A stretch of 64,000 nt of DNA from Lagopus muta. Its lineage: Eukaryota > Chordata > Aves > Galliformes > Phasianidae. This document shows, piece after piece, positions 12,901 to 24,200 of the stretch (its first letter is position 1; every line of letters begins with the position of its first letter). Location: positions 68,346,032 through 68,410,031 of the forward strand of contig NC_064433.1 of NCBI RefSeq assembly GCF_023343835.1. The letters run 5' to 3'. The translations under genes and the position numbers were made by a program. Below the pieces are notes generated by a model. It saw only the letters and a program-made list of their open reading frames with translations, had not been told where the DNA came from and searched no databases.

Positions 12901-15900
12901 TGCTAAAAACTGCTTTTTAATTCCTCAAAAGAAGCACCTTTAATCCTGTGATTGTGCAGATTATTCACTACTATTTCTATATCCTGCAGTGGTATTTGAA
13001 CTCCATCTGGAGTTCTGCTTTTGCTTCTTCCTGAAGTCAGGAATGAAATCTAAGAGCTTATTTGCCAAACAAACTTTCTTATTGGGTTTGCTTAGGTTTA
13101 TTGAGGGTTGTTCTCTTGAAACAGTGCTGATTTTAAAGGTTTTCTGACTCTTGCAAAGGAGGAACTATACGCTGTGAACCCTAAACTGTTGAGTTCTGAA
13201 TTCTAGTATGTGCATTGCACATGCTTTTACTTTATTTAGAAAATACTAGAAGAAATCAAATGTTCTGTAAGTAGATCCAGGTAGAACTCCAGTAAAATGT
13301 TTCCCTGCGTCACTTAAAATGATGCAGAAGTTCCACGTTCCTCAAATGAGAGGCAATCAACAGAATTATGTGGGTTTTTCCCCATTTGTAACATTATTCT
13401 TTGTCTGCCTTCATTGTACTTCCATTGTGCTTTTCTTTTGTTCTTGTTTGCCATGTAACATTTAAACTCAGCAGGAAGTTCCTACTACACAGTGGACTCA
13501 AAGACAGGAATTTTTTGTAGTCTACCTAGAATTTGGTAGAATGCGCATGCTGGTCAGATGCTCAGCATAGATCAGAGACGTTGTGATATGTGCTGCTCTT
13601 TTCTTTAGATTGTAGAGAAGAGATGAGTGAATTAGATGGAAATCTAGAGAGGTTGAGAAGATCTGGAGATATTGGTGAGGGAATTAACACAGCTGTTGTT
13701 CTCCCCAAGCTGCTTTGTTGGATGCATTATGTAGGAATATAACGTGAGCTCTGTTTACAAACTAACTCGTGTATTTTGATTGTAGGTTAGTAAACTGGTT
13801 TCCTGACATGCCTGCTGATGTTCGATGGATGCAAGAGCAACTTCTTCAGATTGCTGGTACAGTTTATTCCCAGGCAAAAAAGAGGCTGTTCTGTACATCC
13901 AGGTAAACTGGTGTGCTGCTGCATGCTAATTATGTATTTTTAAAAGTTCTCTCTTAACAGAGCTTCAAGTAGTAATAAGTTTCCCTCTTAAAAGGATTTG
14001 ATAATTTTCTCAAGAGTAGCATTAAATGGTTCTTATTGCTTCTGACTCTTATTTGTTAAGTATACTGTATGGAGTTCTTTGTAGTTCATCAGTGACTGCT
14101 GTGTATTGCAGATGAAGGGGTGTTACCTATTGGTAGAGTTATATTAATTCTCTGTTTCCATATAGAGAAATAAAAACCCTCTGTTTCCATGGGAGAGAGC
14201 TCTTCTGTAACCCACTTGCAACTAGACTCATTATGCTTCTCCTATCAAACTGGTATGGGATTTAACCTTCCAGACTTAATGCTTCTGTTACTCTTCTCAG
14301 TGCTGTGTATATGCAGGAATCAGTGACAACTTGCCCTGGTATGAATCTAAGACTGCCATTTGTTTCACCTTTTGCTGAGGAGCTTAGTGTTTGCCCAGGG
14401 ATCTTGAACTACTTCTACAAAATAATGGCAGCCCACATTTTCCATTTAAATTAGACTTGTTGCTGTAACAGTGAGTTGTGCAGCCTTGTCAGAGTAGAGC
14501 TGGTGTTTGCAGGCTGTCTCTGAAGTCCAAGTGGCTATAAAAATGAACTCTCCTAAGATTTGGTTTGAAAAGGCAGAAATCCAGACTTAACAGATCAGGA
14601 TGTGTGATGTGCTACAAATAGCTGAACATCTGCCTGCTGATGGAAAGTAGTGAATGAATCCTTTGTTTTGGTTGGCTTGTAGCTTTTGCTTGACCTGGTA
14701 AACTGTGTTTATCTCAATACATAAACTCTCATGCATTTATCTCTCCATTTTCTTTCAACCGCCCACAGCTAGTGACTGTATAGTACTTGTCTGCCTACTG
14801 GGGTTAAAGCACAGCAATGATCCCTACCCACAGAATCATTTACACTGTTAAACTTTGAAGTTTTCTGAAGCCTTTCTTTAAATGGATTTCCCCTTCAGAT
14901 GGCTAGGTCCCAGGGCTGTGTATGTAGAAACCTGCACTATATTCTGTAGCTGATTCTTTGTGGGCTTGTACTGTGTTTCATTATCCATCAAGAACTTACT
15001 GCTGCTTTTCTAAAAAGAAACAATCCCTCTGTTTTTTCCCTTCTTCCTCCTATGTCTTCAGATCTAGCTTCTCTTTTGCAATCAGACTTAAATTTCATGA
15101 AAACTTGAGCTGTTTAGGCATTCTTCTGGGAGCTTCACCAGCTGGGATGGTATCTTCTAGTGCATCTGAAATTCAAGTATAGAAACTGATGTTGAAGCAT
15201 GTATATGGGGAGTTTGTTTAGAGGGGAGTGAATGATGGTATTCTGTGTGTTGTTTTTTTTTTTTTTTTTTTTTTTTCCTTTGTTTCCCTAAAGGCACTGC
15301 AAGGGATGAGAAAGAACTTTTAAGGAAAAACTATCTTTCCTGGTGAATGTTGAGACCATGCTTGTTAATGTCCAGTAATTGCTGTGATTCATGAGTGGGT
15401 AGCTTGGGGAGATCAGAACTATTCAAGTGGTAAAGCACCAATTGGGTCTCCCCTTCTAAACATATTAGAATAGTGTGGTGACTTGTAACTTAACAATTTT
15501 ATATATACTTCTGAGGACACTGCATAATGGTAGGATGCTTTTCTTCTAGATATGGTTGTTCTAAGATCTTTTTCCTGTTGTTGTGTCCTAACTCATTAAA
15601 TACATTTAGAATTAACCTTTTTCCTATAGTGTTGTCATGAAGATATGAAGATTCCCTATAAGAAATCTGAGTAGTAATAGAGACATCATTGAAATGCTAC
15701 TGATATTTCTTTTTTTTTTTATTCTTTCTTAAACAGGAAAGACAATTACACACCACTAAGAAAATGTCAGACTGCCCCATCTACTGTGGAATTTCATTCT
15801 TCGTACTGTCGTCTTAAAATGCCTCATTCTTCTGCGGATATTGAAACCTGGCTCTGGGAATCTTCATGCTACATGGACTCGGTCATGAAACGTGCTTCTC

Positions 15901-16028
15901 CTAAGACAAAGGAGCAGTCAGACTTAAACTCCTATCCTAATTTTCTTCCAAATTCTGATGAGTCTGGTTTGGAAATAGATTTTGACTCCTCTTCAGAGAC
16001 AAGTTTCCAAACTGCTCCAGAATATTAA
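523..16028 (+). CDS. PNPLA3: Patatin-like phospholipase domain-containing protein 3 (9 coding exons, 503 aa)
   Basis: Joined exons 523-709, 4415-4647, 5394-5459, 8217-8426, 9509-9569, 11394-11606, 12561-12693, 13786-13902 and 15737-16028 keep one open frame of 504 codons including TAA, every intron GT-AG. The family hydrolyses triglycerides and other acyl esters on lipid droplets. Visible features: glycine-rich oxyanion loop (residues 14-19), GASAG nucleophile elbow (45-49, Ser47), DGG with Asp166 (166-168), and a hydrophobic, probably droplet-binding segment around 343-362. The tail after about 407 is poorly conserved. The start is chosen because [16 protein letters not shown] matches the N-terminus of the family. 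Length and many residues (for example [20 protein letters not shown]) resemble PNPLA2/ATGL. The PNPLA3 name rests on the neighbours SAMM50 and PARVB, as in human. Alternative: an ATGL-like ancestral member of the PNPLA2/3/5 group. Confidence 0.93.
2600..2662 (+). mobile_element. CR1 LINE 3' end fragment
   Basis: Matches the CR1 3' end pattern: TTGAACTGATGATCT, GGTCTTTTCCAACCTT, then TGATTCTATGAT. Lies in PNPLA3 intron 1. Confidence 0.8.
3754..3768 (+). repeat. (AAT)n short tandem repeat
   Basis: TAATAATAATAATAA run in PNPLA3 intron 1. Confidence 0.7.
4415..4647 (+). CDS. PNPLA3: PNPLA3 coding exon 2 (residues 63-140)
   Basis: Preceded by TTTGCAG, followed by GTATGT. Encodes the patatin core with [16 protein letters not shown] (74-89) and the LTRVSDG strand (118-124), both hallmarks of the PNPLA2/3 group. 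Ends in phase 0. Confidence 0.95.
5394..5459 (+). CDS. PNPLA3: PNPLA3 coding exon 3 (residues 141-162)
   Basis: Flanked by CCTGCAG and GTAAGT. 22 codons, phase 0 at both ends. Encodes [18 protein letters not shown]. The codon equivalent to human residue 148 is GTC (Val) at 5415-5417. Confidence 0.95.
8217..8426 (+). CDS. PNPLA3: PNPLA3 coding exon 4 (residues 163-232)
   Basis: Flanked by TTTGCAG and GTAACT. 70 codons. Contains [10 protein letters not shown] with catalytic Asp166, then [15 protein letters not shown] and [14 protein letters not shown], the end of the patatin domain. A decayed copy of its first 100 or so bases lies in intron 8. Confidence 0.96.
8953..8970 (+). repeat. Poly-T run
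   Basis: 18 consecutive T in PNPLA3 intron 4. Confidence 0.8.
9509..9569 (+). CDS. PNPLA3: PNPLA3 coding exon 5 (residues 233-252)
   Basis: Flanked by CTTGCAG and GTATGT. Encodes [20 protein letters not shown], the helix that follows the patatin core in PNPLA2/3. Leaves phase 1. Confidence 0.93.
11394..11606 (+). CDS. PNPLA3: PNPLA3 coding exon 6 (residues 253-323)
   Basis: Flanked by TTCCAG and GTACAT. Encodes the variable linker, poorly conserved until ESLPPRL (315-321), which aligns with the SPRL region of human PNPLA3. Phase 1 in and out. Confidence 0.9.
11923..11928 (+). promoter_or_regulatory. PNPLA3: Possible intronic polyadenylation signal in PNPLA3 intron 6
   Basis: AATAAA about 320 bases past the exon 6 donor. 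If exon 6 is not spliced, the frame runs 14 more codons to TAG near 11650 and this signal could end the transcript. Function is inferred only. Confidence 0.3.
12561..12693 (+). CDS. PNPLA3: PNPLA3 coding exon 7 (residues 324-367)
   Basis: Acceptor is CTCTTAAG|CG, an unusual AAG acceptor; donor GTAAGA. Encodes the hydrophobic [20 protein letters not shown] segment (343-362), strongly conserved in the family and probably used for lipid-droplet contact. Confidence 0.9.
13786..13902 (+). CDS. PNPLA3: PNPLA3 coding exon 8 (residues 368-406)
   Basis: Flanked by TTGTAG and GTAAAC. Encodes [18 protein letters not shown], matching the W-x-PD-x-P motif downstream of the hydrophobic segment in PNPLA2 and PNPLA3. 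Confidence 0.93.
14301..14400 (+). pseudogene. Decayed partial copy of PNPLA3 exon 4 in intron 8
   Basis: About 100 bases closely match the first part of exon 4 (8217-8320). Shared blocks include GGAATCAG, GACAACTTGCC, TATGAATCTAAGA and TTTCACCTTTTGCTG. The copy even follows a CAG acceptor (14298-14300). It has lost two bases within the ITV codons, so it is out of frame, and the DGG codons are changed (GGATGG to TATGCA). Similarity stops near 14400. It cannot be a coding exon. It is a relict of an exon or gene duplication. Confidence 0.85.
15253..15276 (+). repeat. Poly-T run
   Basis: 24 consecutive T in PNPLA3 intron 8. Confidence 0.85.
15737..16028 (+). CDS. PNPLA3: PNPLA3 coding exon 9 (residues 407-503, stop TAA)
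   Basis: Acceptor AAACAG after a long T-rich tract. Encodes the low-complexity, Ser-rich C-terminal tail, with weak conservation in the family. Stop TAA at 16026-16028. Confidence 0.87.
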
Positions 16029-17790
16029 TTTGGAAATAGATTCCACAGCTTCCAAAATTCCAATTTGGCAGAGAAATTTAAATCCTGAAGGACTAAAGTT
16101 CACTTTGTTTATTGCCAATAAGTCTTGGAAAAATGTTTACAGCTTCCTGAGAAATCTGCCTTTGGAATTCTGCTGTTTTATGGATCGTTAAAACAGTGGC
16201 TCCTTTGGGAAGAGACAGACTACGTGTCTGTCAAAGCACCAGCTCAGTAAACTATAGTAAGGTTTGTAGTAAACAATGTCTCTCTGGAAATGAGATTCTC
16301 GTTTTTTAAATCTACTTTCAGGACAAAAAATGTAAATTCTGTAAACATCTTGGTAAAGAAGCATTGGTAACAAAAGCTTTTTAAAAACATAATTCCCAGT
16401 AACATGTTTTAGGATCACTTTTATAGCACTTAATGAAGTTGGATTTGTACTTCATAAAGGGAAATACACATTTGTGCTTTTTAGTGGCCTCCTATGTCTG
16501 TATGCCTTATGTTAAACATACTCTTCTATTTACGGAATAGTTGTCTGCATGAGATAATGTAGGAACAGTGTTAGTTTAGGTTATTGTCCATATTGCACAG
16601 CTGATAATGACTGCTCAGGTTCCTCTGTGGCTCTTTCCCTTCTTAAATACTTCAGTGGAAAAAGTCATGAGAACTGGGATGCTTTCACCTGAGATGCGAT
16701 CAGGTAGTTTCAGTGACTTCATAGGACTTCTGTGTACTCAGTAGGAGCTTAATACTTGACTAAGTATTGAAAGGCAGGTAAAATAGTGGCTGTGATTAGT
16801 AATTTCAGGTGTTAAACTTTATGGCTGATGTTAACGTACCTCAGTATATTGAGTTGTGGCTAATGTTTTGGTCTTCTCTCCAATTGCTGCACAATCATTC
16901 TTGATCCGTTTATTTCACTTCTAGCTCAGGACGTTTTTCTGCTCTTCCTTCACTTTCCTCTTGCTGCAGGCGAGTTGGGGGGAGGAAAAAAAGGGTCCTT
17001 TCTGGCTCCGGAAGCCCCAGGAGAGCTTTTCAGGAACAATTGTTGAACAAAGCAAATCTGTAAGACTTGGTGGAAGCAGCAGTATCCAGGGGCTGTGCAA
17101 ATAGTTCTCAAATAATGGGTTGAAAGTGGACTGGATCACATCTGTATTGAGTGATAAGTGTTGTAAATGCTTCCTTCAACGAAGGTTCTGTGTAAATGTA
17201 ATCAAGACAATGTATCAGTGTGTGAATACTTCAGGAAAAGTAGTACCTGTTGAGATTAACTACCAATTTTGCTGTTTTAGTACCATGTCTTAGATGTGTT
17301 TTCTTCCTTTTCAATGGAAGGAAGCAGCTCTGTCTTTGGATGTCAGGTTGCTGTATGTTTGCAGCAGGCGTGTGATGTTTGCAGGCTTCCTGTGTGTGGA
17401 TATGAATTCTGGGCAACCCAGCGGTGGCCCAGGGAAGAGATGGAGGGGTGCTCAGGGGGAGCACTGGGGTGAGGGAGCAGCAGGGCTGAGTAACAGTATG
17501 TAAGGGAGAGAGATGGGAGAGTTTCCTTCAGGAGTTTAAGTGTGGGTACATAGAGGTTTTCCAGGAGCAAGTGTTTCTGCATTGGACCAGCCTTTAAGCA
17601 GTTTTTCAGCTGCCATTCCCCTAAGCTTGAAGTACTAAATGGTACAGCATGAAAATGATATTTTGTTGGGGGCCAAACAGCTCCACTGTCACATTCTTGT
17701 TACGGACACCTGGTGCTATTCTACTTCACCTGTTTTGTTCCTGTCTGGTGTGTATGTATCCTCAAATGGAATGTTATTGAAACCACAATT
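16029..17790 (+). other. PNPLA3: PNPLA3 3'UTR and short PNPLA3-SAMM50 interval
   Basis: AT-rich DNA between the PNPLA3 stop and the SAMM50 promoter, with no supported gene. I find no canonical AATAAA. The nearest candidates are CATAAA near 16453 and ATTAAA near 17788, so the transcript end is uncertain. The spacing from stop to the next start codon is only about 2.0 kb. Confidence 0.5.
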
Positions 17791-17829
17791 AAAAGATGAA
17801 ATGTCCGGCTTTGGTGTCTATGTGTTACT

Positions 17830-18260
17830 TTACGCCCCTCCGCAGCACGCAGTCCCAGCAGCGCCACCCCAACTTCCGGTCAAGCTGTCCCGGTTCCAGG
17901 CACTGCCCCTTCGCCCCGCCCCTTCCGCCCCCGTCGTCCAATGGGCGCTGGGGCGGGGTCTCCTGTCATGGCCGCCCCCGTGCTGCGGCCTTGAGCGCAG
18001 CGGTTCCGCGCCTGCCGCCGCCGAGCGCCCGTCAGCTCGTGCCGCCATGGGCACCGTGCACGCCCGGGTAGGGGAGCGCCGCGATGGAGGGGAGGGGAGG
18101 GGATGGGAGGAAGGGCCTGCGGGAGAACGGCCTTGGGGCCGCGCTATCCCGGCGACCTTCGAGCGGGTCGGGGCCGCGGCTCCTGTCTGGCGGCGGGGAT
18201 CGCCTGTGGGCGCTGCCTTCCTTGCTGGCCGTGGTGCTTGCCGTGCGGGAGCGGCACGGG
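17830..18260. promoter_or_regulatory. SAMM50: CpG island / SAMM50 promoter
   Basis: CpG-dense block around the SAMM50 start. It holds an ETS/GABP (NRF-2)-type ACTTCCGG site at 17872-17879, a GC box (GCCCCGCCCC, about 17913-17922), a CCAAT box at 17938-17942 and a GGGGCGGGG box near 17950. GABP sites are common in promoters of nuclear genes for mitochondrial proteins, which fits SAMM50. There is no TATA box. Site names are inferred from consensus matches. Confidence 0.8.
18047..18067 (+). CDS. SAMM50: SAMM50 exon 1 (residues 1-7)
   Basis: Encodes MGTVHAR only. Donor GTAGGG, phase 0. A G-run (18089-18107) follows closely in the intron. Confidence 0.95.
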
Positions 18261-21200
18261 ATGAGCGGGCGGCTCTGTTCCTGCTTTGGCGCGTCGCTGT
18301 GTGAAAGGGAGGCGGGCCGCGAAGGAGTCGGGCCGTGGGGTATCGGAGGACAAGGTGGGAGAGGCTGGCGGTGCTGCTGGCTGTAGCGTAAGGAAGTCAG
18401 AGCAGATCTGCACCCTGCTTGGTAAAATGTAAAGTGTATTTTGCTTAAGCTGCTTTCCCCTTAAAGCAGACACGGGGAGTCAACCTTGAGGCCAAAACAG
18501 CGTGGAATTATAGTGACCCAAGTTGGAAGGGACCCTCAGGGATCATCGAGTTCAACTCCTGTCTCCAGACAGGGTCATCCTAATCCAAACTCTATATCTC
18601 AGAGCATTGTCCAAATGCTTCTTGAACTCTGGCAGCCACTGCCCTGCTGAGCCTGTACCATGCTCCAACTTGGGACCAGGTTCAGTTCATTCCAGGGTCT
18701 GACAGCCCTGTGGGAAACAACATTGCTAACCAAGTGTGGTCATTGAGCAGCCAGCCTATCTGGGGTGCAGATCTGGGGCAGTTTCTCCAGACCCCAGGCC
18801 CATCTCTCTTCTCCACACCTGTTGAATACAAGAAGGCTTTTATATGGCACTTAGTCAACTGAGGGGCACATTGCTGCAGGGGACTGTCATGGTTCCGGAG
18901 CATCTAATTGCCATGACTAACTTCTCATATTCTTAGTTTTGTATTCATAGAATCAAAGAATGGTTTGGGTTGGAAGGAACCTTCAAGCTCACCCAGTTCC
19001 AACCCCGTGCTACGGGCAGGGCTGCCAACCAGCTCAGGCTGCCCAGGGCCACATCCAACCTGGCTTTGATTTCCTTCAGGGATGGGGCACCCACAGCTTC
19101 TGTGCCAGGGCCTCACCATTTGATTTTCTTCATCTGCAGTATGTATTGCTATAGAGCATTGTGTGGTTGCAGAGCACTTCATGTATGCCTGAAAACTTGC
19201 AAGCTAGAGAGGATGCATTGCTTGTGTAACTTAATTCTGATGTGTAACGGCAGTTTATTACCCCAGTGCTCCTTAAATAATTCAGCATGGACTGTATTAG
19301 TAACTTAAGACTAAAAGTGGATTTACTGAGTTACCCAACCCTGACCTCTGCTTCTGCAGGTAACCCTGCCTTCACTCAAGCTTGAATCTGTCATCTTGTG
19401 ATAAGAGTCTTACTTTAGGACTTTCTCAGGTGTAGTAAATAAAGCCATATTCTTTAGAAACAGTTCTAATTAAAACATTCACCTTGAAAGCTCTGATGGC
19501 TGGGACTTGAATGTCACATGGAGGGATACTTTTAAATGACATTAAAATATAAAAGCATAAAGATACATGTAAAGCAAAATAGTGCACTGAAAACACCTTT
19601 TTTTCTTCATCGTTCATCGTTCGCGCTCCTCCCAAAAACCCAAACTAAGTAGTGGCTCCCTGATGAAAAAAGAAGTGGAGTTCTTGTTTAACACAGGAAG
19701 GGTGCTTTAAAAATAAGATTTTTCTTGGAAGAGCTGAGGATGTTGTTTGTGAGAGATTATTTGACATAGAAGCTATTTAGCTTTTACTAAAACTGACAAC
19801 AGACATATAGGTAACAAACGTGCTGGTAACTCCCCCCATTTCATGGTTCTATTCAGCTTTTTTCCCCTGTGACCAGATGAGCAAAGGCTCAGGAGCAGTC
19901 ACCTTTCTCCTTTGCAGAAGATAAGTTGCAAATCGCACACTTCATTAAATGCCATTTCCTTGTATCCTTCCAGAGTTTGGAGCCCCTTCCAGCAAGCGGG
20001 CCAGACTTTGGGGCCTTGGGAGAAGAAGCTGAATTGGTTGAAGTCGAGCCTGAAACCAAGCAGGAAATTCTTGAAAACAAAGATGTGAGTACCCAGGCAA
20101 TATCCTGTTTTTTTTCTTAACAGGTGCTGCTCTTCACCCTCCCTCAAGGAGGGAAGTAACCTCATCCACAGTGCTGTTTAGTAGTGAGCCGTGCAACTGC
20201 CCTTAATCTGCAGGGCACAGTATTGGCCACGTTTGAGTAAACTGCCATCACATGAATTGTGTTACCATGGTAAATGCTAACTTCAGCAAAAGGTGCTGAT
20301 TTATTTTTTTTTAATTATTTCACGTGGAAGGAGATCCCTGCTTTGGCCCATACTGTGTTTAACCTTGCTAGAGGGAAGAGGTATCGTGCATTATCTTTGT
20401 TTCTACATAATTTATTTCTCCTTTATTCTATAGTCTACTCTATACAGTTTTAATAGAGTTTGAATATTAATAATTTGTGGCATTGTGTTGCTTGGTTGTT
20501 TTTGTTGTTTTAACTCTTTCCATACAGGGAAAGAATTAAGTATCTGCTACTCTTTCTGTAGCAGATAAAACACATGGCTAGCTACAGCTACCTACATATT
20601 CTGTCTTAAATGTCTGAGTATCTTGATGTGGTTTCTGCGGTGACTGATTTGTTCATATAACACCAAAGAAATCCCAGCAACAATTGTCCACTATCTCTTC
20701 AGCTTGAAACAGTATTAGATTTGGTATTAGAGCCTTCTTCTCTTCCCTTGATAGAGGAACAATTTTCCAGAATTGTAGGCAGCACTGATTTCTTATAATG
20801 TAGGTTAGCAGGAATTGATGTAGGAATCTTTGGGTTTTTCACTTGGACAATAGTATGGGTGATTTTATGTCAATTTTTTTTTGTGCGTGTGTTTATTTTA
20901 TGTGTAGATGGTTTTGATACTCGTTGTTAGATGCAAATTCAGTGTTTGTTTTTAAACATGGGTTGCCTTTAGGTGGTCGTTCAGCACGTGCATTTTGATG
21001 GACTTGGAAGGACCAAAGATGACATTATCATGTATGAAATCGCAGATGTTTTCAAGGCTAAAAATCTCATTGATGTAAGTACTGTGATGAATAACAGACT
21101 TACTGTTTGAAAATTCAGGTCATGATTTTCTCTCTCTCTTTTCCTGCATTGGGCTACTCTTCTCAGACATGAGACAGTTTTGCCAGTTTTTGTAATGATT

Positions 21201-24200
21201 TTAAACTTGTCAAATGGAAGCCAAACTGAAACAGACAGTACTGGCAGATACTGTATTTTCTGATGCATTCAGCTCAAAGGTGTTGGGAGATGGCAGACAG
21301 CACTCCGAGATATTTTCAGGTTCACCATTCCTGTTTGAGAATTGCTAATTCCACAGGTGACACTTTCAGTTAATTTGCTTAAGAAAAGTAGTCAGAACAG
21401 ACGATCAGCACCCGTAGTGTGGCTGCCAGGAATTGTCTTCTTCTGGCTGTACAGGGCAGTTGCCATGTAGTCCATATTCTTCTTTTGTATGCAATTTCTT
21501 TGCATATGTCCCCTCGTAGTCCTTGGTTACACTGCTGAATTTGTCATGAAATTCACTGAGTTTTATCTCCAGATAGGGTAGAAAAAGAGTGTGTGTGTGA
21601 AATTAACATGCAAAGTGTGCATGCTACCTTTTTATTTAGGGCATGCCTGCTTTCTGAACTTTAAGAAGTGCAAAAAGGAATCAAGGCTTTACCTGTAAAC
21701 TAGTCTAGATTTAAGTGGATTAATGTGTGTGTGTGTTTGTTTTTTATCAAAAGCATGGGCCTAGTAAATAGGTGTGTAAGTTCTAAGTACTGAAACCAAT
21801 TTGAATAATAGGTTTAAGCATCTGAGTTAGGTTGCAGGCTGGGTAGGAAATCTGGCCAGATGCTCTTGGTTTAATTTCTTTATGGGTTTGAGTGTTAAAG
21901 CAGTTGTGATCTGTTTTGAAAGCACATGTATGTGTTTGTATACATAATCTGTGAATATTGTGTGATTTAGCAGCACCTTAACTATTTCATCCTGGTTATT
22001 TTCAGTAAGTTGAAGTACTGAGCTACCTATCTTATCCTATAGGTAATGAGAAAATCACATGAAGCTCGTGAAAAGTTGCTTCGTCTAGGAATCTTTAGAC
22101 AGGTAGAGGTTCTGATTGATACCTGTCAAGGTATGTATTGCTTCAGTAATACTCACCTGTTTTACATAAACTCCTATAGTGTACATTTCCTTGTGTCACA
22201 GGTCAGATTGTTTTTGTTTATATAATTTCCAAAGCTCTCTCATATACCTTTATATTTTTCATATATATTTTATATTTTATTTGAAAACGTAGGTGTTCTA
22301 TATATGAGAATATGTGTGTCTATATCCACTATCTGTATGAAAGCGATGTATTTACATCCAAGCACACGTACAGATTAGGCAGCAGATGGGAGCAGCCCTG
22401 AGGAGGATTTGGGGGTGTCTGTTGATGAAAGATTCATCATGAGCTGGCACTGTGCTCTTGCAGCCCGGAAGGCCAACTGTATCCTGGGTTGCATGAGAAA
22501 GGTGACCAGCAGGTTGAGGGACATGAAGAAATTTAATACTGTGAGGGTGGTGAGACACTGCAACAGGTTGCCCAGTGAAGTTGTGAATGTCCACTCCCTC
22601 AAAGCATTGAAAGCCAGGCTGGATGGGGCTCTGAGCAACCTGGTCTAGAGGGAGGTGTTCCTGCCTGTAGCAGGCTGTTGTAGTTACATGATCTTGAAGC
22701 TCCCTTCCAACCGAAACCATTCTATGATTCTGTGATTCAGTGTGACTGCATATATGTGTAACTATTAGTTAATATATGCAAAAATGAGTTAACCACCACA
22801 GCTGAAATAATTATGGTACCTGTGCCTTAATCCACATTTTCAGAGAAAGAATAAACACTTGAGGAAAAGCTTGAAAATACCTTCTGTGCTTTCATTTTAC
22901 TGGTGGCTTATTAATCAACTTGTGCTTAGAGGAATTACTAGTAATTGTATCAGTGCTTCTAATTAAAAATGACCTTACAAGATATATGGGGCAGCTGAGT
23001 GTGTGCAGGTTCCTCATTAAGGCATTAATTGCATTTTCTGTCTTGTGATTGCTTTGCAAACTTGTCAGTATTCTTTCCAGCAAGAGAAAGTCACGCTATT
23101 GAGAAGCAAGAGCACTGCAGTCCCACAGACTGTTAGCAATGGGCTGCTGTCCCAGCTGCTTCAAGCAGAATTAGGTACCCTTGACATCTGTGTTTTGGAA
23201 CAGCTGCCGCATCCAGAGCCTGAAGGGAACCAGACAATTTCTGTTGTTTGGCATTTAGCTGTAAAGTGCTGGGAGCTCTGCTCTAATGACAGCATTCCTT
23301 TTGCTATGTCTGGACCACTGTACAAAATTCTGTATGCACACACAACACAGAATCATAGAATATCCTGAGTTGGAAAGTACCCACATGAGTCACCGAGTCC
23401 AACTTCCTGTCTTATCACTCAAAAACCAAACCCGATGTCTGAAAATGACCAAACACTTTAACTCCTCTCACCCTGGGGCCATGCCCACTGCCCTGGGCAG
23501 CCTGTTCCAAGGCCCGACCACTTACCCTGTGCTGCAGCCCCTGTCCCTGACCCCCAGCTGCCCTCCCCTGACAGCTCCATGCCGTTCCCTTGGCCCTGTC
23601 GCTGTCACACAGCAGAGCTCAGCGCTGCCCCTCCGCTCCCTGTGAGGAGCTGCAGCCGCCATCAGGCCTGCCCTCAGCTCCTCTGCTCTGGGCCCAACAC
23701 ACCAAGGGGCCTGAGTCGCTCCTCATACATCTTGCCCTCCAGACCCTTGCTCATCTTTTTACCAAACTGTTTTTCTTTGCATTAATAGTTTCTTTATAAT
23801 CATTCAGTTCAATTAGCTTTCAAAAAACTGAAGTTGTCTTCTGTCTGTGTTTATTTGTTTTCTAAATAGCTCTTTAGAGATACAGTTTTTTCTTTATTTA
23901 GGAGATGATGCCCTTCCGAATGGTTTAGATGTAACCTTTGAGGTGACAGAATTGAGAAGGCTAACTGGAAGCTATAACACTATGGTTGGCAACAATGAAG
24001 GCAGTATGGTATGGATCATTTCAAATAATTATTAATTCCTTTTGATAGCCCTCTAACTTCCATGTTTCAAGCATAGCAAGGAATTTAGTGATTAAATAAG
24101 TGAGGACTTGATCCAGGCCAAATTATTTTCTTGATCCTGCTTTACTAAAGCTTTGTTGGACTTTTGTCTTTAAAGAGCCTTTGTATTAGTCAGGCTTTCG

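Noticed and set aside
17639-18304. 221-codon open frame across the SAMM50 promoter
   Set aside because: Proline/arginine-rich composition from CpG-island DNA, not the SAMM50 frame, and no family likeness.
22352-22720. Minus-strand open frame of 122 codons
   Set aside because: It is the antisense of a CR1 element, not a gene.
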